From positions 1 through 64,000 of the forward strand of contig FN648905.1 of assembly GCA_000310025.1 (NCBI GenBank): a stretch of DNA of 64,000 nucleotides, given 5' to 3'. The notes beneath the pieces were generated by a model. It saw nothing but the letters and a program-made list of their open reading frames with translations, was not told the DNA's origin and did not search any database. This document shows positions 23,401 to 33,662 of this stretch, piece by piece; position 1 is the first letter of the stretch, and the number at the start of each line of letters is the position of its first letter. This DNA is from Ectocarpus siliculosus. Lineage: Eukaryota; Sar; Phaeophyceae; Ectocarpales; Ectocarpaceae. The position numbers and the translations under genes are program-made.

Positions 23401-24751
23401 TAAAAGCTATCGACCTGCAAGTCAGGAGACTGGATCTGTGGCGGCGACCGCTGCAGAGAAAGATAAAACGGTCGATGTCAAAATCGGCCAAAGATTGGTT
23501 CTCATCCGTCGACCTGGGCATCCTATTATGGGTGTTACACATCGCGCTGCGAACCACCCTGTGCTTCGGCAATTGAACAAAATAAACAGTACCTTCAACA
23601 TCCCCGGAAGAAATAGCTCCCTCAACGGTGCGCACGGGCGGTTCATGGTAGCGACCAGCATCCAGAATGCGTTCTCCTCCGGCATATAGAGCAGAAACAA
23701 GGACGTTATGTAGTTTACGCCCTGGCAATATTGCACCTGGGGGTTGCATGCGTCAGATGACGAACGCCAAAAAGAGAAGAAAATAGAACACTATTTAGTC
23801 TATCCGAGCATCACATTTCTGCTACGCGGGGAGCACAACTGCGCCGATCAACGCAACCTGCGGGCTCACTGGCTCATCGCGATCAACGTTTCGTGCGCCT
23901 ATCAAGCCGTTGCTGTTGTGTCCAACGGTGGTCAAAACCGTGTACGAACATTTGATTAATTAGTCATGCTTCGGCACAACTTTTTCGTGGTAGCGACCGT
24001 TGTCTCAAGCTTCGTTCTCGGGGACAGGAAGAAGGTTCGTCGTTGAAACGTCTATTTTCGAGTTCTGTGCCCAAACGTATATTGTTGTACCTTACGAATA
24101 TGCCGGTATTTTCGTTCTCGAAAGCTCAGGCTATTAACACACCGAGCCCACTCAAATTACCTCTCGATCATAGCGCCCATATGCCGTCAAAACTCTCCGC
24201 AGCATATCTCTCCCGTTGACTCGCGACTTGCGGCAGAATAGCTCATGGTCGTACATCGTGCGGGGTATGTCTTCTTCGATGGGGCCTTCCACCGGGAGAT
24301 CACTCGCCACCAGGTCTGCGTACTTGTTCGGCTCCCTTTCCATCATAGCCTTGCGTGGAAAGTAAACACAAGATAGACAAGTGGTCCGATGTGCTCACAA
24401 TCACGGATTGTTCCGTGTTTTCAATGGCGATTTCGCATTGGAAAAATATCAACGTCACCACCGTTCGTTCACCGCAGGAGGTGGGACAGAATGAAAAAAA
24501 GTAGACACATGCCACAACAAATTAAAACGTTCCACGGCAAGGCCGACCTCCACAACATGTGCGTATGCACATCAATCCTCACCGTGGATCCCATCAGCAT
24601 CTGCCAAACTTTAGCCCGAACGCAGTCTGGCACACCCTTGCGCACTCTGTTTCGGAATCGTGTGGCCTTCTTTCCCATCCTCCAACTGTCAAAATTGTCG
24701 ATCATCGTTCGCCACTTTTGTGCTCGCCTGTCCTCCTTCGACCACCTTACC
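20403..24751 (-). CDS. TBC-domain Rab GTPase-activating protein (partial, spliced)
   Basis: A TBC-domain protein stimulates GTP hydrolysis by Rab GTPases in membrane traffic. Minus-strand exons seen: 24,751-24,583 (contains [18 protein letters not shown], motif A); 24,349-24,161 (IEEDIPRT, the IxxDxxR arginine finger; [12 protein letters not shown]); 23,736-23,593 ([10 protein letters not shown], the YxQG glutamine finger; EENAFWMLV); about 20,748-20,702 ([15 protein letters not shown]); and one ending at 20,403 ([21 protein letters not shown], motif C). Donors are GTGAGG, GTAATT, GTACTG, GTATGT and GTAAGT. The first three exons join in phase 0. The join into 20,748 is out of phase, so a small exon is probably missing in the 2.8-kb intron. 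Both fingers are present, so the protein looks active. N- and C-terminal exons were not found. Confidence 0.85.
21060..21645 (+). other. Intronic G/C-run region with a Lys/Glu-rich open frame
   Basis: Inside the large intron of the TBC gene. Runs such as CCCCGGGGG recur many times, and both strands stay open for 200-300 codons. The most protein-like part is on the plus strand from the ATG at 21,278: [19 protein letters not shown] followed by a Lys/Glu/Asp/Ser-rich coiled-coil-like stretch to about 21,480. It might be an exon of an unknown gene. The G/C runs may partly be sequencing error, as they are in 22.7-23.0 kb. Confidence 0.3.
21649..22307. repeat. Large foldback palindrome in the TBC intron
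   Basis: Two arms of about 310 bp are inverted copies of each other, starting GGCTGACTCTTATGGCTCCC at 21,649 and ending with the inverse at 22,307. The centre is a 27-bp palindrome (21,951-21,977, TTTGGCCTATACG-t-inverse). The right arm carries about 24 extra bases just past the centre. Arms this similar suggest a recent foldback transposon or inverted duplication; a cloning or assembly artefact is possible. Confidence 0.85.
22364..22707 (-). repeat. Dispersed repeat R1, copy 2
   Basis: Matches 26,705-27,050 in reverse orientation over about 340 bp with few differences. It starts just after an 18-base G run and ends in the poly-G that begins the artefact region. It lies in the TBC intron. 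Confidence 0.85.
22708..23007. other. Probable sequencing/assembly artefact: smeared duplicate plus N gap
   Basis: A long G run is followed by about 240 bases made almost only of homopolymer runs, then ten Ns (22,973-22,982) and another G run. The homopolymer-rich text follows the clean sequence from about 23,008 to 23,260 base by base in blurred form: the clean CAACTGTTGAAACAAA appears as CCCCTGTTGAAAAAAA, and clean AAATTGTCAAAATTCTCAA appears as AAAATTTCAAAAATTTCC. This is what poor base calling after a poly-G slip would give. It should not be annotated as genome content. Confidence 0.85.
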
Positions 24752-26554
24752 CTGAGAATCTGGGATAAAGCGACCGTGACGGACAGAACTGAGACGACAT
24801 GCGGAACACTACCTTGTCATACCCTAGACGCGAACGACAACAAAGTATACCAGCTCCGTACAGTGCATGAGTACACCCGTAGAACACAGTTACTTAGGCG
24901 TCCAGTGGGACTCTTACATTGTTGGTTGGCGCTGTTTGGGGTTCTATCCGACCTTGCATAAGCGTTAAAACGTTCAGCTAGAAAAAGAACCAAGAAGTGT
25001 TCACTTTCCGACCGCGTCGTGCCATTGGGGTACTGGTGTGTCAAAACTTATCACAAAAAATCTGGCTGAAGGCCCTACTGATGAGCGAGGAAAAAAGCTC
25101 GGAACTTCAGTCTTGTGGGTGTAAGAAGGACGACACAACAGCAGACCACGCGCAAGAGTGAGACGTTCTCGTGCCACGCCGGCTTTCCCGGTGCCGGCTG
25201 GATGTATGGTTGGTACTCCCACGTGAATAGCACGACTGCAAATTGGAAGGATGAACGCATGTGTTGCGTGTACAAAAAGAGAACAGCGGGCCTCTTTCGT
25301 CTGCTTAGACGATTGGCAACTGAGCTGGCTGTATTCATTGTTCGGCGTCGCTGATGCCGCTGCCGGGATAGAGAGAAGAGGAAGTACACAGCCAGAGTAC
25401 CCGTACGCACGCGCGAAGTACTGCACCCGTGTTGTCTACCATCTTGCCGTTGTTGTCATTCTACTCAACAAACAAGCAGGTAATAAATCAGGTTGGGTGT
25501 GCAGCACATTGTCATCGAAAAGCCGAACATAACAAGAGGCCGAAAACGCAAACTGACCGAACATCGATATTTGACAAGAGGCCGAAAACGCAAACTGACC
25601 AAACATCGATATTTGGTTCGATCTCGCTTGCTTGAAATACAACCTCAGACATCCAATAAAACCCCCAACGGACAGCAGATATAGGGTTCCTCTGCTTGGG
25701 CACAATGGCCGCAGGGTGTGAAGCATCATGGCCGAAACATCGGTGATGACTGACAATATACTAGTAAAGATGCGACGGAACATTTGTGATGTCATCGGAG
25801 GTACATCTCTTTAGCAGAAGCAGCAGCAGCAGCAGCACAACGTTTAAGCACAGGAAGGATGAGATTCATGTGCTATCATAGTGCCAAGGAAACAGGTTTC
25901 TTTGCTGGCAGTCACCGCCCGCACGGGCAGGTGTAGTACCATGTATGTCTTCCCCCTTCTGTGATGCAATTGACGTGGTGAGCAAGAACCGGTTCGCTTA
26001 ATTTGGTTGGCTCGATCATTTTTCCATCTTAACGGCCCGCAACACGTAAATGAGTTTTCTTCTCTTTTCGGGCTACATGTGAGCATCTCTGAATGTGGAT
26101 GCCAAAGCACGCACATCGGGTTCTGTGGGCAAATTACATGCACTGAATATCGACAAGGCAATGTGCTTGTACCTCAAGGCATTTAACCCAAACGTCCAAA
26201 CTACCATACGCCATTTGACCGATTCGTACTGAAGTACGTCCCTACCATCAAAAACCCACTAGCGCAGGAGTGCTGCGGGATTGCTCACATGCAAACAACA
26301 CGCGGCCGACCCTCACCTCCATTGGAACATCCAGCCTCCGCCGCTCACTCGTGACGAAAAACCCATAGCGGTCAGTTTTGACCTGTCCACGTGTTGGCCA
26401 AACGACGTACGGATTTTCTGGATTTGTCTGGAATGGCGACAAGCGTGGTAGAAACCGTCTCTTCCGGATACCAACACGGTGGCCTCCAGGGCAACGGAAG
26501 CATCTAGAAGGCACACAGACCATTCATAGAATAAACACAAACTCAATTGGGTTT
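24752..26554. other. No supported gene; probably 5' side of the TBC gene
   Basis: The minus strand here should contain upstream exons of the TBC gene, since its first visible exon starts in mid-codon at an AG acceptor (24,751/24,752). No convincing exon was recognised. A 42-bp unit is tandemly duplicated at 25,532-25,615 (ACAAGAGGCCGAAAACGCAA...). A minus frame of 141 codons (25,001-25,426) has no recognisable domain. Confidence 0.4.
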
Positions 26555-27050
26555 TCGTCGCTTGGCAGCGATGTTGTAAAACAAGCCGATCACTTCGTGA
26601 ACTCGGCAACCAGGTTGCCGGGGTTTTTTACCTCTGTTTATTTTTTGCGGTAACCATGAATGGTGGTCGAGTAGACTTCGTTGTGCGGGGCCGGTAAACC
26701 TCACTCCGCGCAAAGGGAATGATCGCACCACGTTGTGTTAAATTGGCCAAACACCCTCGAGGCAACTACACAGTGCTTGCAAGTGTCTCTGGAAGTGAAA
26801 TCACCAGAAAAAAAACTAAGTCATTCGCAGCTGTCATCCGTACGCAAGGAAGTAAGCACAAGATGCCGAACACCCTTAGCAGGATGCAGCGCACCCTTCA
26901 TGCGACTCGCCGAATACCTCACGGCGCTTCGCGCTTGGTGATGTGAGAGCCTGGTCCGGTGAGAACCCGGCGTCCTCCGTCCCGGCTTGGTAGGGATGCG
27001 AGGTGAATGGTCTAATGACTACGGCATGCACGGCTATGAGTACACCCCCC
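26555..27050 (+). repeat. Dispersed repeat R1, copy 3 (longest)
   Basis: About 495 bp that contains both the part shared with 1,994-2,185 (reverse) and the part shared with 22,364-22,707 (reverse), so it is the most complete copy. It ends at a run of C. Copies 2 and 3 form an inverted pair about 4 kb apart on either side of the TBC exons. Confidence 0.8.
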
Positions 27051-28890
27051 CCAGTCAAAAATTGGCCACAGACCTTTGTCATCATTTACTACCCCCCTCT
27101 CCCACAAATCTTTCTCCAATGTCTTGTTCCAATGAATTCCGGTGTATGCATCCTTTCCGTTCAGGAAGAATGACCCATGGTCTGCCATGCTGAACGAAAA
27201 AAAAGAAGAGGATCCGCAGCCCGAACGAAGGTACGCATCAACGTTGTCATTTGGCAAAAATAACGCCGGAAACAAAAAAGAAGCAAACCCCGGCAGAATG
27301 ACACTGTATGAGGAAGCAACCAACTCACGCTGCTCTTTCTTTCTCAAAATACGGTCTTCCTGGGACGTTTCCACGCACCTACACGACGACATCACAGGCT
27401 CACTTAGGCCACGCGGTTGTGAATGTCGATCGCTGCGAACCACTCGGAGACATCTCTGCTCTAATCGCTACGATGATTCCCGGGTAGGCTGATACGGAGA
27501 GATGTAGCGTGATGCGCGCACCGCGTGAGTCTCCTAATCCTAGCGGTCCCTTTATCTTCCCATGAAAATATTTGTCGCTCGGGATAGAAGCTCACAAATG
27601 ACCCGTGACACATCAATCGAAAGCAACTCCCACCGTAAGCCAATTGCCTTTGAACCGCGCAATACCCAGCATAAAAAAAAGAAGCATTATCTCCAAAACA
27701 AGTTGTCGTGATCGGCGCATGACAATGAATGATCGGCTGGGGAGTGGGGCTGGGCGAGTAGGTGGTGTGCATGGTGCGCGCGGCGTTTTTAATCTTTTAC
27801 AAAATACCACTGATCATCGTGAAGTGATATGCCAACGAGCAACAAATGTATGTGCAAATGAACTGTTGAGTTTATGCACGTGTTTGTGCTCTGTCTCGGA
27901 CACACACAAGGTTGACCGTATCTTGCAGTACCGCCTGAAGCCCTGTGGGGTATCTCATGGGCTGTTGTTGAAGATGATGCTTGAGCGGTCGTTCGGAGCA
28001 ATGTAGCTACAATAGGCTAGGACGCGGGGCTGGCCTACGTACAAAACTGCAACTATCGCATCATGGCATCTGCGGGGAAACGTTTGTCCTGGTCGCCATG
28101 GCTTCGCGCAGGTTGGCGGCACAATCAATCTAGAGTTTCACAAAGTATATCCGACACACTTTGTACGGCCCGGGAATGTCTGCTGTATTGCAATTCCTTG
28201 GCGGTGAGGGGCTTGCTTGTCGGAGCTTCCACGCCTAGACTAATGATTTAGTTGTTGGCAAGAAAAAAAACAAACAAATCAACCAGAGAGCACAACTATT
28301 GGTCGGCTTGTCACGCGTTCCCTGTCGTCCACAAGCACTCACAACCGTTTTAGCAAGGTGCTTCCGTTGCCAGCCGCCGAGAAACGGAGCAAGAAATGGC
28401 GTTAAAGGTGTTCCTGTCCTCGAGAAAACCTAGTTCCAAATGGTCAGGAGCGTGAAGAATCTCGCCGGACCGAGCATGAAAAATGCAACGAGCTCGTTCA
28501 ACCGAGACGAAGAAGCGGTGTGGGTGTCACACAGCAGTCAACCTACATCTGCACTAAGCACACGATTGACTGCGTACGACATAGATGCGGGGATGACTGT
28601 GCTCTTGACAAGCAGTATCATTGTCAGCGGAAGGCTTCAGAGTCTTAACCGCCGACCTGGACTACAGATTTCCCGAATGAAAAGAAAAATACGTTCAACC
28701 TTACAGTTGGCAAACTGTTGTATTCGTCGTTCGTTCAAGCACGACACACCGACATGACCAACCTCCGCGTGACCTCGGGCGCATTCTGTAATCGCGCACG
28801 GGAACGGGGCCAAGCACGGCCCTGTCGTGTTTGTCGTTTCCTCCTGGGTCTCTAGTTTTTGTCGTTTTCTCATGGTTTGCGTTATTCCCT
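27051..28890. other. No supported gene
   Basis: Frames at 27,142-27,492 (+) and 27,012-27,443 (-) overlap and neither is decisive. A 105-codon plus frame (28,440-28,757) looks protein-like but has no recognisable domain. Nothing else is seen. Confidence 0.35.
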
Positions 28891-29080
28891 TTTTAGCGCG
28901 GAACATGTTCCCCGGGATAAACCAGTTTTTTCAGCTTTTGGGCGTCAAGTACAAGCGATACGTGTGACTGGCGGTCCTAGAGTGTGCGCGGTACTGTACT
29001 GACGGGACTCCTTCGTGCCCCTGAGAAGGAAGCTTGGGAGAAGACTCTCTGCGGCGAGCGAGAGACATGGCGAAGCCCGA
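28891..29080 (+). repeat. Dispersed repeat R2, copy 3
   Basis: Matches 17,191-17,376 from AGCGCGGAAC to the CTGCGGCGAGCGAGAGA end, with about 25-30% difference by eye. On the minus strand it supplies the last 45 or so codons of the hypothetical ORF that ends at 28,945. Confidence 0.65.
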
Positions 29081-30093
29081 AAACCATCCAAATAATACAC
29101 GTACATAGAGGCTTCCGGGACGTGGTCTCCTAGGAACACATGGGTCGGGACACCAGGCTCAGGTTGTTGGTCGTAAGTCGCATCAAAATCCCATACCAAC
29201 GCGCTTACCGAAGAGTTGAAGCGTTCGTCCTCCGATGACTGCGAGTCCGCACCCCCTAGCGAACCTTCTCCATCCTCAGATGCACCCACCCCTGTGACAC
29301 TACTCGTATCCTGCTCTTCCGCCATGGACTTCCCAGGCGCACCACAGACGCGGAATTGGGCATTGCATGAAGAAGTACCCGCGATGCAGCACGCGCTTTC
29401 ATGGCATATTTTCGCTTCTGAGCTGCCGGTTCTTCCCAAATGCGGTGACTCTCTGCTTGTATCTTCGTGACGTACGGTTATCCCGCTCAAATCGCACTCT
29501 GACCGTGTAAATTCAGCTTTGAGAAACGGCGAACGTTGGTTGGTGATGGACACTCTGTCTACCACAGTTCCAGGTACCAGGGAACGTTGTGCAGATGCCC
29601 CTGTGGGAGCCTGAGGCGAGAATTTTCCGAGCCTTGTCGCCTCGCCTCCAATGGACGGTCCCGGCACGGTTTCAATCAACCGTTTTGGGGACCAAACTTC
29701 ACCCCGCCTGGTGGTTGATTGGTGCACAATATCTCTCTTAGAGTCGGAGGCGTAACCGGGCATCGTGTTTGTGTCACACTCATCATGTGACTCTTTTACT
29801 CGGCAATGTCTTGGTTGCGGCGCTGATTTCCCCCTCGTTCGTGTCTCCGGAGGTGATAAGCTCCCTAGGACCACTATCGATTGCATCCCGTTGCGCATCA
29901 CGTTATCGCTCCTCCACGGCGGGCCGTCGTCGTTGGTACTGCACGACTCCCATTTCACAAACTTGGCGACGATGCCCTGTTCAACCTTCCACCTCCGCAC
30001 GTTGCGTCGTTTTTGCATAGTTTCGTCGTCGCTTGTGCATGCACCCGACGGACTCAGTGACGTAAGCCCAGGATCCCTTGCTTGATGCAACAT
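28945..30093 (-). CDS. Hypothetical Ser-rich protein, C-terminus inside an R2 repeat
   Basis: A 382-codon frame from the first in-frame ATG (30,093); the open frame extends upstream to about 30,225. A frame this long is unlikely by chance in DNA of this composition. No domain is recognised. The product is rich in Ser, Gly, Arg and acidic residues, with an acidic Ser stretch near the middle-to-end (GASEDGEGSLGGADSQSSED) followed by SALVWDFDATYDQQPEPG. The last 45 or so residues are encoded by the R2 copy, so either the repeat was exonised or the true gene ends or splices before it. An upstream exon is possible. Confidence 0.5.
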   Translation of the reverse strand: MLHQARDPGLTSLSPSGACTSDDETMQKRRNVRRWKVEQGIVAKFVKWESCSTNDDGPPWRSDNVMRNGMQSIVVLGSLSPPETRTRGKSAPQPRHCRVKESHDECDTNTMPGYASDSKRDIVHQSTTRRGEVWSPKRLIETVPGPSIGGEATRLGKFSPQAPTGASAQRSLVPGTVVDRVSITNQRSPFLKAEFTRSECDLSGITVRHEDTSRESPHLGRTGSSEAKICHESACCIAGTSSCNAQFRVCGAPGKSMAEEQDTSSVTGVGASEDGEGSLGGADSQSSEDERFNSSVSALVWDFDATYDQQPEPGVPTHVFLGDHVPEASMYVYYLDGFRASPCLSLAAESLLPSFLLRGTKESRQYSTAHTLGPPVTRIACT

Positions 30094-30764
30094 GCCAGAG
30101 ATCGAGGCCTTGGGAAAGAACCGGCAGGGAGGCGGTGGATCTGCGTTCCTTATGACAAAAACACCATTTGACTCCAGCCTGAGCCCTCTTGTGCTGCATG
30201 GAATATTCGACACTGCAAGGCCCACTACTTTATCATAGCCGTCCGATTACGGTCGGTCTTTCCCGTGCTATTCAAGAAACCGCCGACAACAAGATTGGGA
30301 TAACAGGGCATTCTCTCATACCAAACAATCGCCGAAATCTCGTCATTGCTTCGTCCTCAAGAAACTTCATCTTCTCACTTTACTGTACACTTTAGCACTC
30401 TCGTGACACTCACTAGTATATCACATCCACCGTCAGTGCAAGCGTCCCGCGGCTCACATTGCTTCGCCTTCCCCATGCCAACGGAAACCGGTGGGACCCT
30501 GCGAAATCACGCAAGGTATAGGTGGCATTTGGCAACAGACTACACATGTACCGTGCACTGTCCTATAAACACCACCTAGTGAAAAAAGCGCGCCCGCACG
30601 CACTTATGTACAGCTGCGTGGGTACTCGTTTGTCGAAACCGCCGCGGAAACAACACAGACACATATGACATCCATGCCTCCGTTGGATATGCATGGTAGG
30701 ACGGAAAAGCCCCGAACATAGAGCCTCAAGTGTCCAGAAGCTACTGATACATGAAACCCGTCTT
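30094..30764. other. No supported gene
   Basis: Upstream flank of the minus-strand hypothetical ORF, possibly its promoter or 5' exons. No motif was recognised. Confidence 0.35.
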
Positions 30765-30880
30765 GGTGCTAGGGCATTTCTTTCTCTCGCGGCAGCGAGT
30801 ATTTTCTCGCGCTTGGTTTTGAGGGGCGCGCAGGAGGCGCATCGGTACATTAACACGCATGACCGGAGCTCGGCAGGCAT
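30765..30880 (-). repeat. Dispersed repeat R2, copy 4 (truncated)
   Basis: Holds only the 3' half of R2 in reverse: the inverse of CTCGCTGCCGCGAGAGAAAG through the inverse of TGTACCGATGCGCCTCCTGC. It runs directly into the 92-bp tandem array. Confidence 0.65.
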
Positions 30881-31146
30881 GCGTGGAGCGTGTGCTCCAA
30901 GCTCAAATTCACGAAAATGGCCCCTTTGCATGCGGACGCGTGACGCGACGACCAAGCCTGGCCGGCAGGCATGCGTGGAGCGTGTGCTCCAAGCTCAAAT
31001 TCACGAAAACGGCCCCTTTGCATGCGGACGCGTGACGCGACGACCAAGCCTGGCCGGCAGGCATGCGTGGAGCGTGTGCTCCAAGCTCAAATTCACGAAA
31101 ACGGCCCCTTTGCATGCGGACGCGTGACGCGACGACCAAGCCTGGC
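30871..31146. repeat. Three tandem copies of a 92-bp unit
   Basis: Units start at 30,871, 30,963 and 31,055, each beginning CGGCAGGCATGCGTGGAGCG and ending CGACGACCAAGCCTGGC. They are almost identical (one A/C change near GAAAAYGGCCCC). Frames over them on both strands are repeat by-products. Confidence 0.95.
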
Positions 31147-31633
31147 GAACGAATACCAGAACCCGTGAAATACGAGATAAGGAAAAATGGCCGGGACACT
31201 CGTTTCAAACATGTCTCCCGCTGCCTACCATCAACAGCTGATCACAAAGTCCTATGCCCCTCACGATACTACTACTCATCCTCCATCTTCAAACCTTGCG
31301 CCGTCGCCTCTGCTTTTGGTGAATCCGGTTAAAACATGGACGCAGTTTTGCAGTCAAACACCTAGAAACAATGGCCTCTCGAGCTGTTTATTTCCAAAAA
31401 AAAATCGCTGCTGCCATCACACTGATTGACTGACTCCTTTTAACATAGATCGCCGTGTCCAACAGCACCTTTCTCGTCACAGGAGGCACAGCGATACGCT
31501 GCTGTAGGTAAATCTGATTTCATGCACCTCGAGCAGTATTGTGTTCATGACGTTGTTTGTTGTCACTTTGGAGCGCGCACTCTCGCCTCTGCCTGTGGAG
31601 TTTCGGATTAGATTCGATTTCAATCAAGGAATA
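31147..31633. other. No supported gene
   Basis: Spacer between the 92-bp array and the repeat that begins at 31,634. Nothing is recognised. Confidence 0.4.
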
Positions 31634-32058
31634 CCGTAACGTTGCGAGTCAGCGCAACCCCGTGCGGTCGATTTTTAACAATTTCGCCACAAAATTTGCA
31701 TCGCACCCCTGTGGGACAACTCCAGACCGTGCGATGAATCCGAACCCTACCGAATTGAATAAATTCATTTGTTTTGACATATAACGCACACCCCTGTGCG
31801 ATGACTCCAGTATGTGCGGTCCTGAGTAAACCCTGAAGGCGATATTGTCAAGAATTCTTAACGCACACCCCTGTGCGACAACTCCGGTATGTGCGGTACT
31901 CGCTTCAATTGCAGACGCACGGACACCTCAGTTGTGCTGCGGTTGAAGGCGCCACACGCGACGTACACACACACGTGCACATCATTCAACAACAGCAGTT
32001 AGCCCGGTGGATGCTAGGTTTTCGAGAAAGTACACACACACACATCCGCCCTCGAAGA
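31634..32058 (+). mobile_element. MITE-like repeat with CCGTAA-GTTGCGAGTCA end
   Basis: Begins TA|CCGTAACGTTGCGAGTCAGC and matches the reverse complement of about 63,590-63,911 throughout. It contains three CGCAYCCCTGTGBGAYRACTCC blocks, the family hallmark. Related blocks are at 35,226-35,320, 39,658-39,722 and 49,245-49,399. The opposite end is not clearly defined. No transposase is encoded. Confidence 0.65.
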
Positions 32059-32104
32059 TCGAGCTCAAAGTAAGGCAAATCATTACGCGGGAACTACCCT
32101 CCTT

Positions 32105-32810
32105 TCTGCTGCTTTTCCAACGTATGGTGGTCTTGGCAAAGGCACAAACCGACTAATCGTAGCCATCGCCACCCATTGGCATACGAAGTCTTTTGCAGGG
32201 GTAATTTCGACGACGAAATAGCCTTCGACTGAAGGCTCATCATACCAACAGCATTCGGAGACGGTTTACATTCGAGCTGGGTCGTATTTGTCAGTACGAA
32301 CTCGTTTCGAACGTCATGGACTACGGATCGACCAATTTCCACCACAGCCAATAGGTTGGGGTCTGAGTAGTAGTAGTGATGAAGACGATGAAGATGACGG
32401 TGCGGGGAATTCGTTTGGCAGCGATGAAGGAGGAGGAGAGGGAACGGAAGGACAAGACAAAGACCAAGACGGCGATCGAGGAGGGGAAAATGGCGTGGAA
32501 GAGAGCAGGAGCTTCTAGCAAGATGACCTTCCCCACGACAAACGACGCGGGGGTAGAGAACACCTACCGAAAAATTCAAAAATTGTTGATCTAAACGATG
32601 GTTGTCAAAGCAAGGAAGATGATGTCCAAATCGAACTCGAGTGCAAGGTAGCAGCCTTGGTGGACACGTGCACTCTCCTTCTGTTGCTACCGTTTCTGTC
32701 TGTGATCCGGAGAAAAGCTTGGCCGCCCCCTCTTTTCGTATTATTAACTGCACTGACACTGCCTTCTTTTCATTGGTCAGCTGGTAAACGCGGTCGATGC
32801 AAAAATTAAA
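32105..32810 (+). pseudogene. Degraded copy of an acidic-tail protein family
   Basis: Contains in pieces the protein seen at 56,097-56,900 (-): YGGLGKGTNRLIVAIA, then RFERHGLRIDQFPPQPIGW, then a Ser/Asp/Glu-rich tail (32,370-32,515). Downstream frame pieces include ELECKVAALVDTCTLLLLPF, which matches minus-strand frames at 50.3 kb and 63.5 kb. Stops and frame changes break it. The last 110 bp (32,690-32,805) match the reverse complement of the tail repeat at 63,315-63,450. Function unknown; probably a transposon-borne gene. Confidence 0.5.
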
Positions 32811-33660
32811 GACAATAAAATGCGGCGAAATACGAAATCCCGCGAGCGGAAAATACAATTTCCTGCCGTGGAGTTGTGCCTACACGCGATACATAATCGC
32901 TTGGCAATCATGTCGGAGGTTTCAAGTACGGGGGGTACCACGATCTCAGGGGCTAGTGGTGGATCGGTAGTTCAAGTATTCCGATCCAATGGAAATTGTG
33001 AATGGCAACTCGACGAGTATCGTCGTGTTGCCTGTCTGAAGGTTTAGATTATTTCAGCAGGTAACAATCAATGTAGACACCAAGAAGACGCCCGATGAGC
33101 ACGCAGGAACTGGGGGCCCCCAAAAAACAAAGCATGAAGAATAAAAAGAAGAAAGAAGCGAGAACAAGAGAGCCAGACGAGACAGGCTTCAGGGAGGAGG
33201 CAAAAAGAGAGCACAGAAAAACCACCGTCGCCGCTCGCTCTGAACCGCTGGAAGCTCTCACATAACAGCAAACACTAGGTAAGGCCCAAGTCCCTTGCTT
33301 GACATAAAGAGGCAGCGCCCATCGCTTCAATGCAGCAGCCGGACGAACGGGGAGCCTCTTACTCAGAAAGAAGCAAAACGACTGCAGTTGACGTTCGATG
33401 TTGTTGGGACCCCACCCGCGAAAGGCGAGAGAAAGAGAGAGAGGTAGACTAAAAGAGGAGAGTGAAGAGAAGACAAGGCACTAACTCTCGAGAAGACTCG
33501 TCCCTCTGGTCCACCGCAGGCTTTCGGACATGATGTGTATCGAACGGCGATATCTGATGTGGGCTCAGCAATAGCAAGCAACACAACAAACAAATATAGT
33601 CGCCGTTTGCGGATTGTGGACTATCTTTTGTGGTCGGAAGAACTACTATCTCAACACGCT
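32811..33660. other. No supported gene
   Basis: Purine-rich DNA (33,080-33,480, many GAGA/AGAA runs). Minus-strand frames here are hydrophobic low-complexity by-products. No gene is called. Confidence 0.4.
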
Positions 33661-33662
33661 TG

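Noticed and set aside
32094-32858. 254-codon open frame on the minus strand
   Set aside because: It is antisense to the Asp/Glu-rich coding relic and the tail repeat on the plus strand. Its Leu/His-rich product is what the reverse of GAT/GAA-rich DNA gives.
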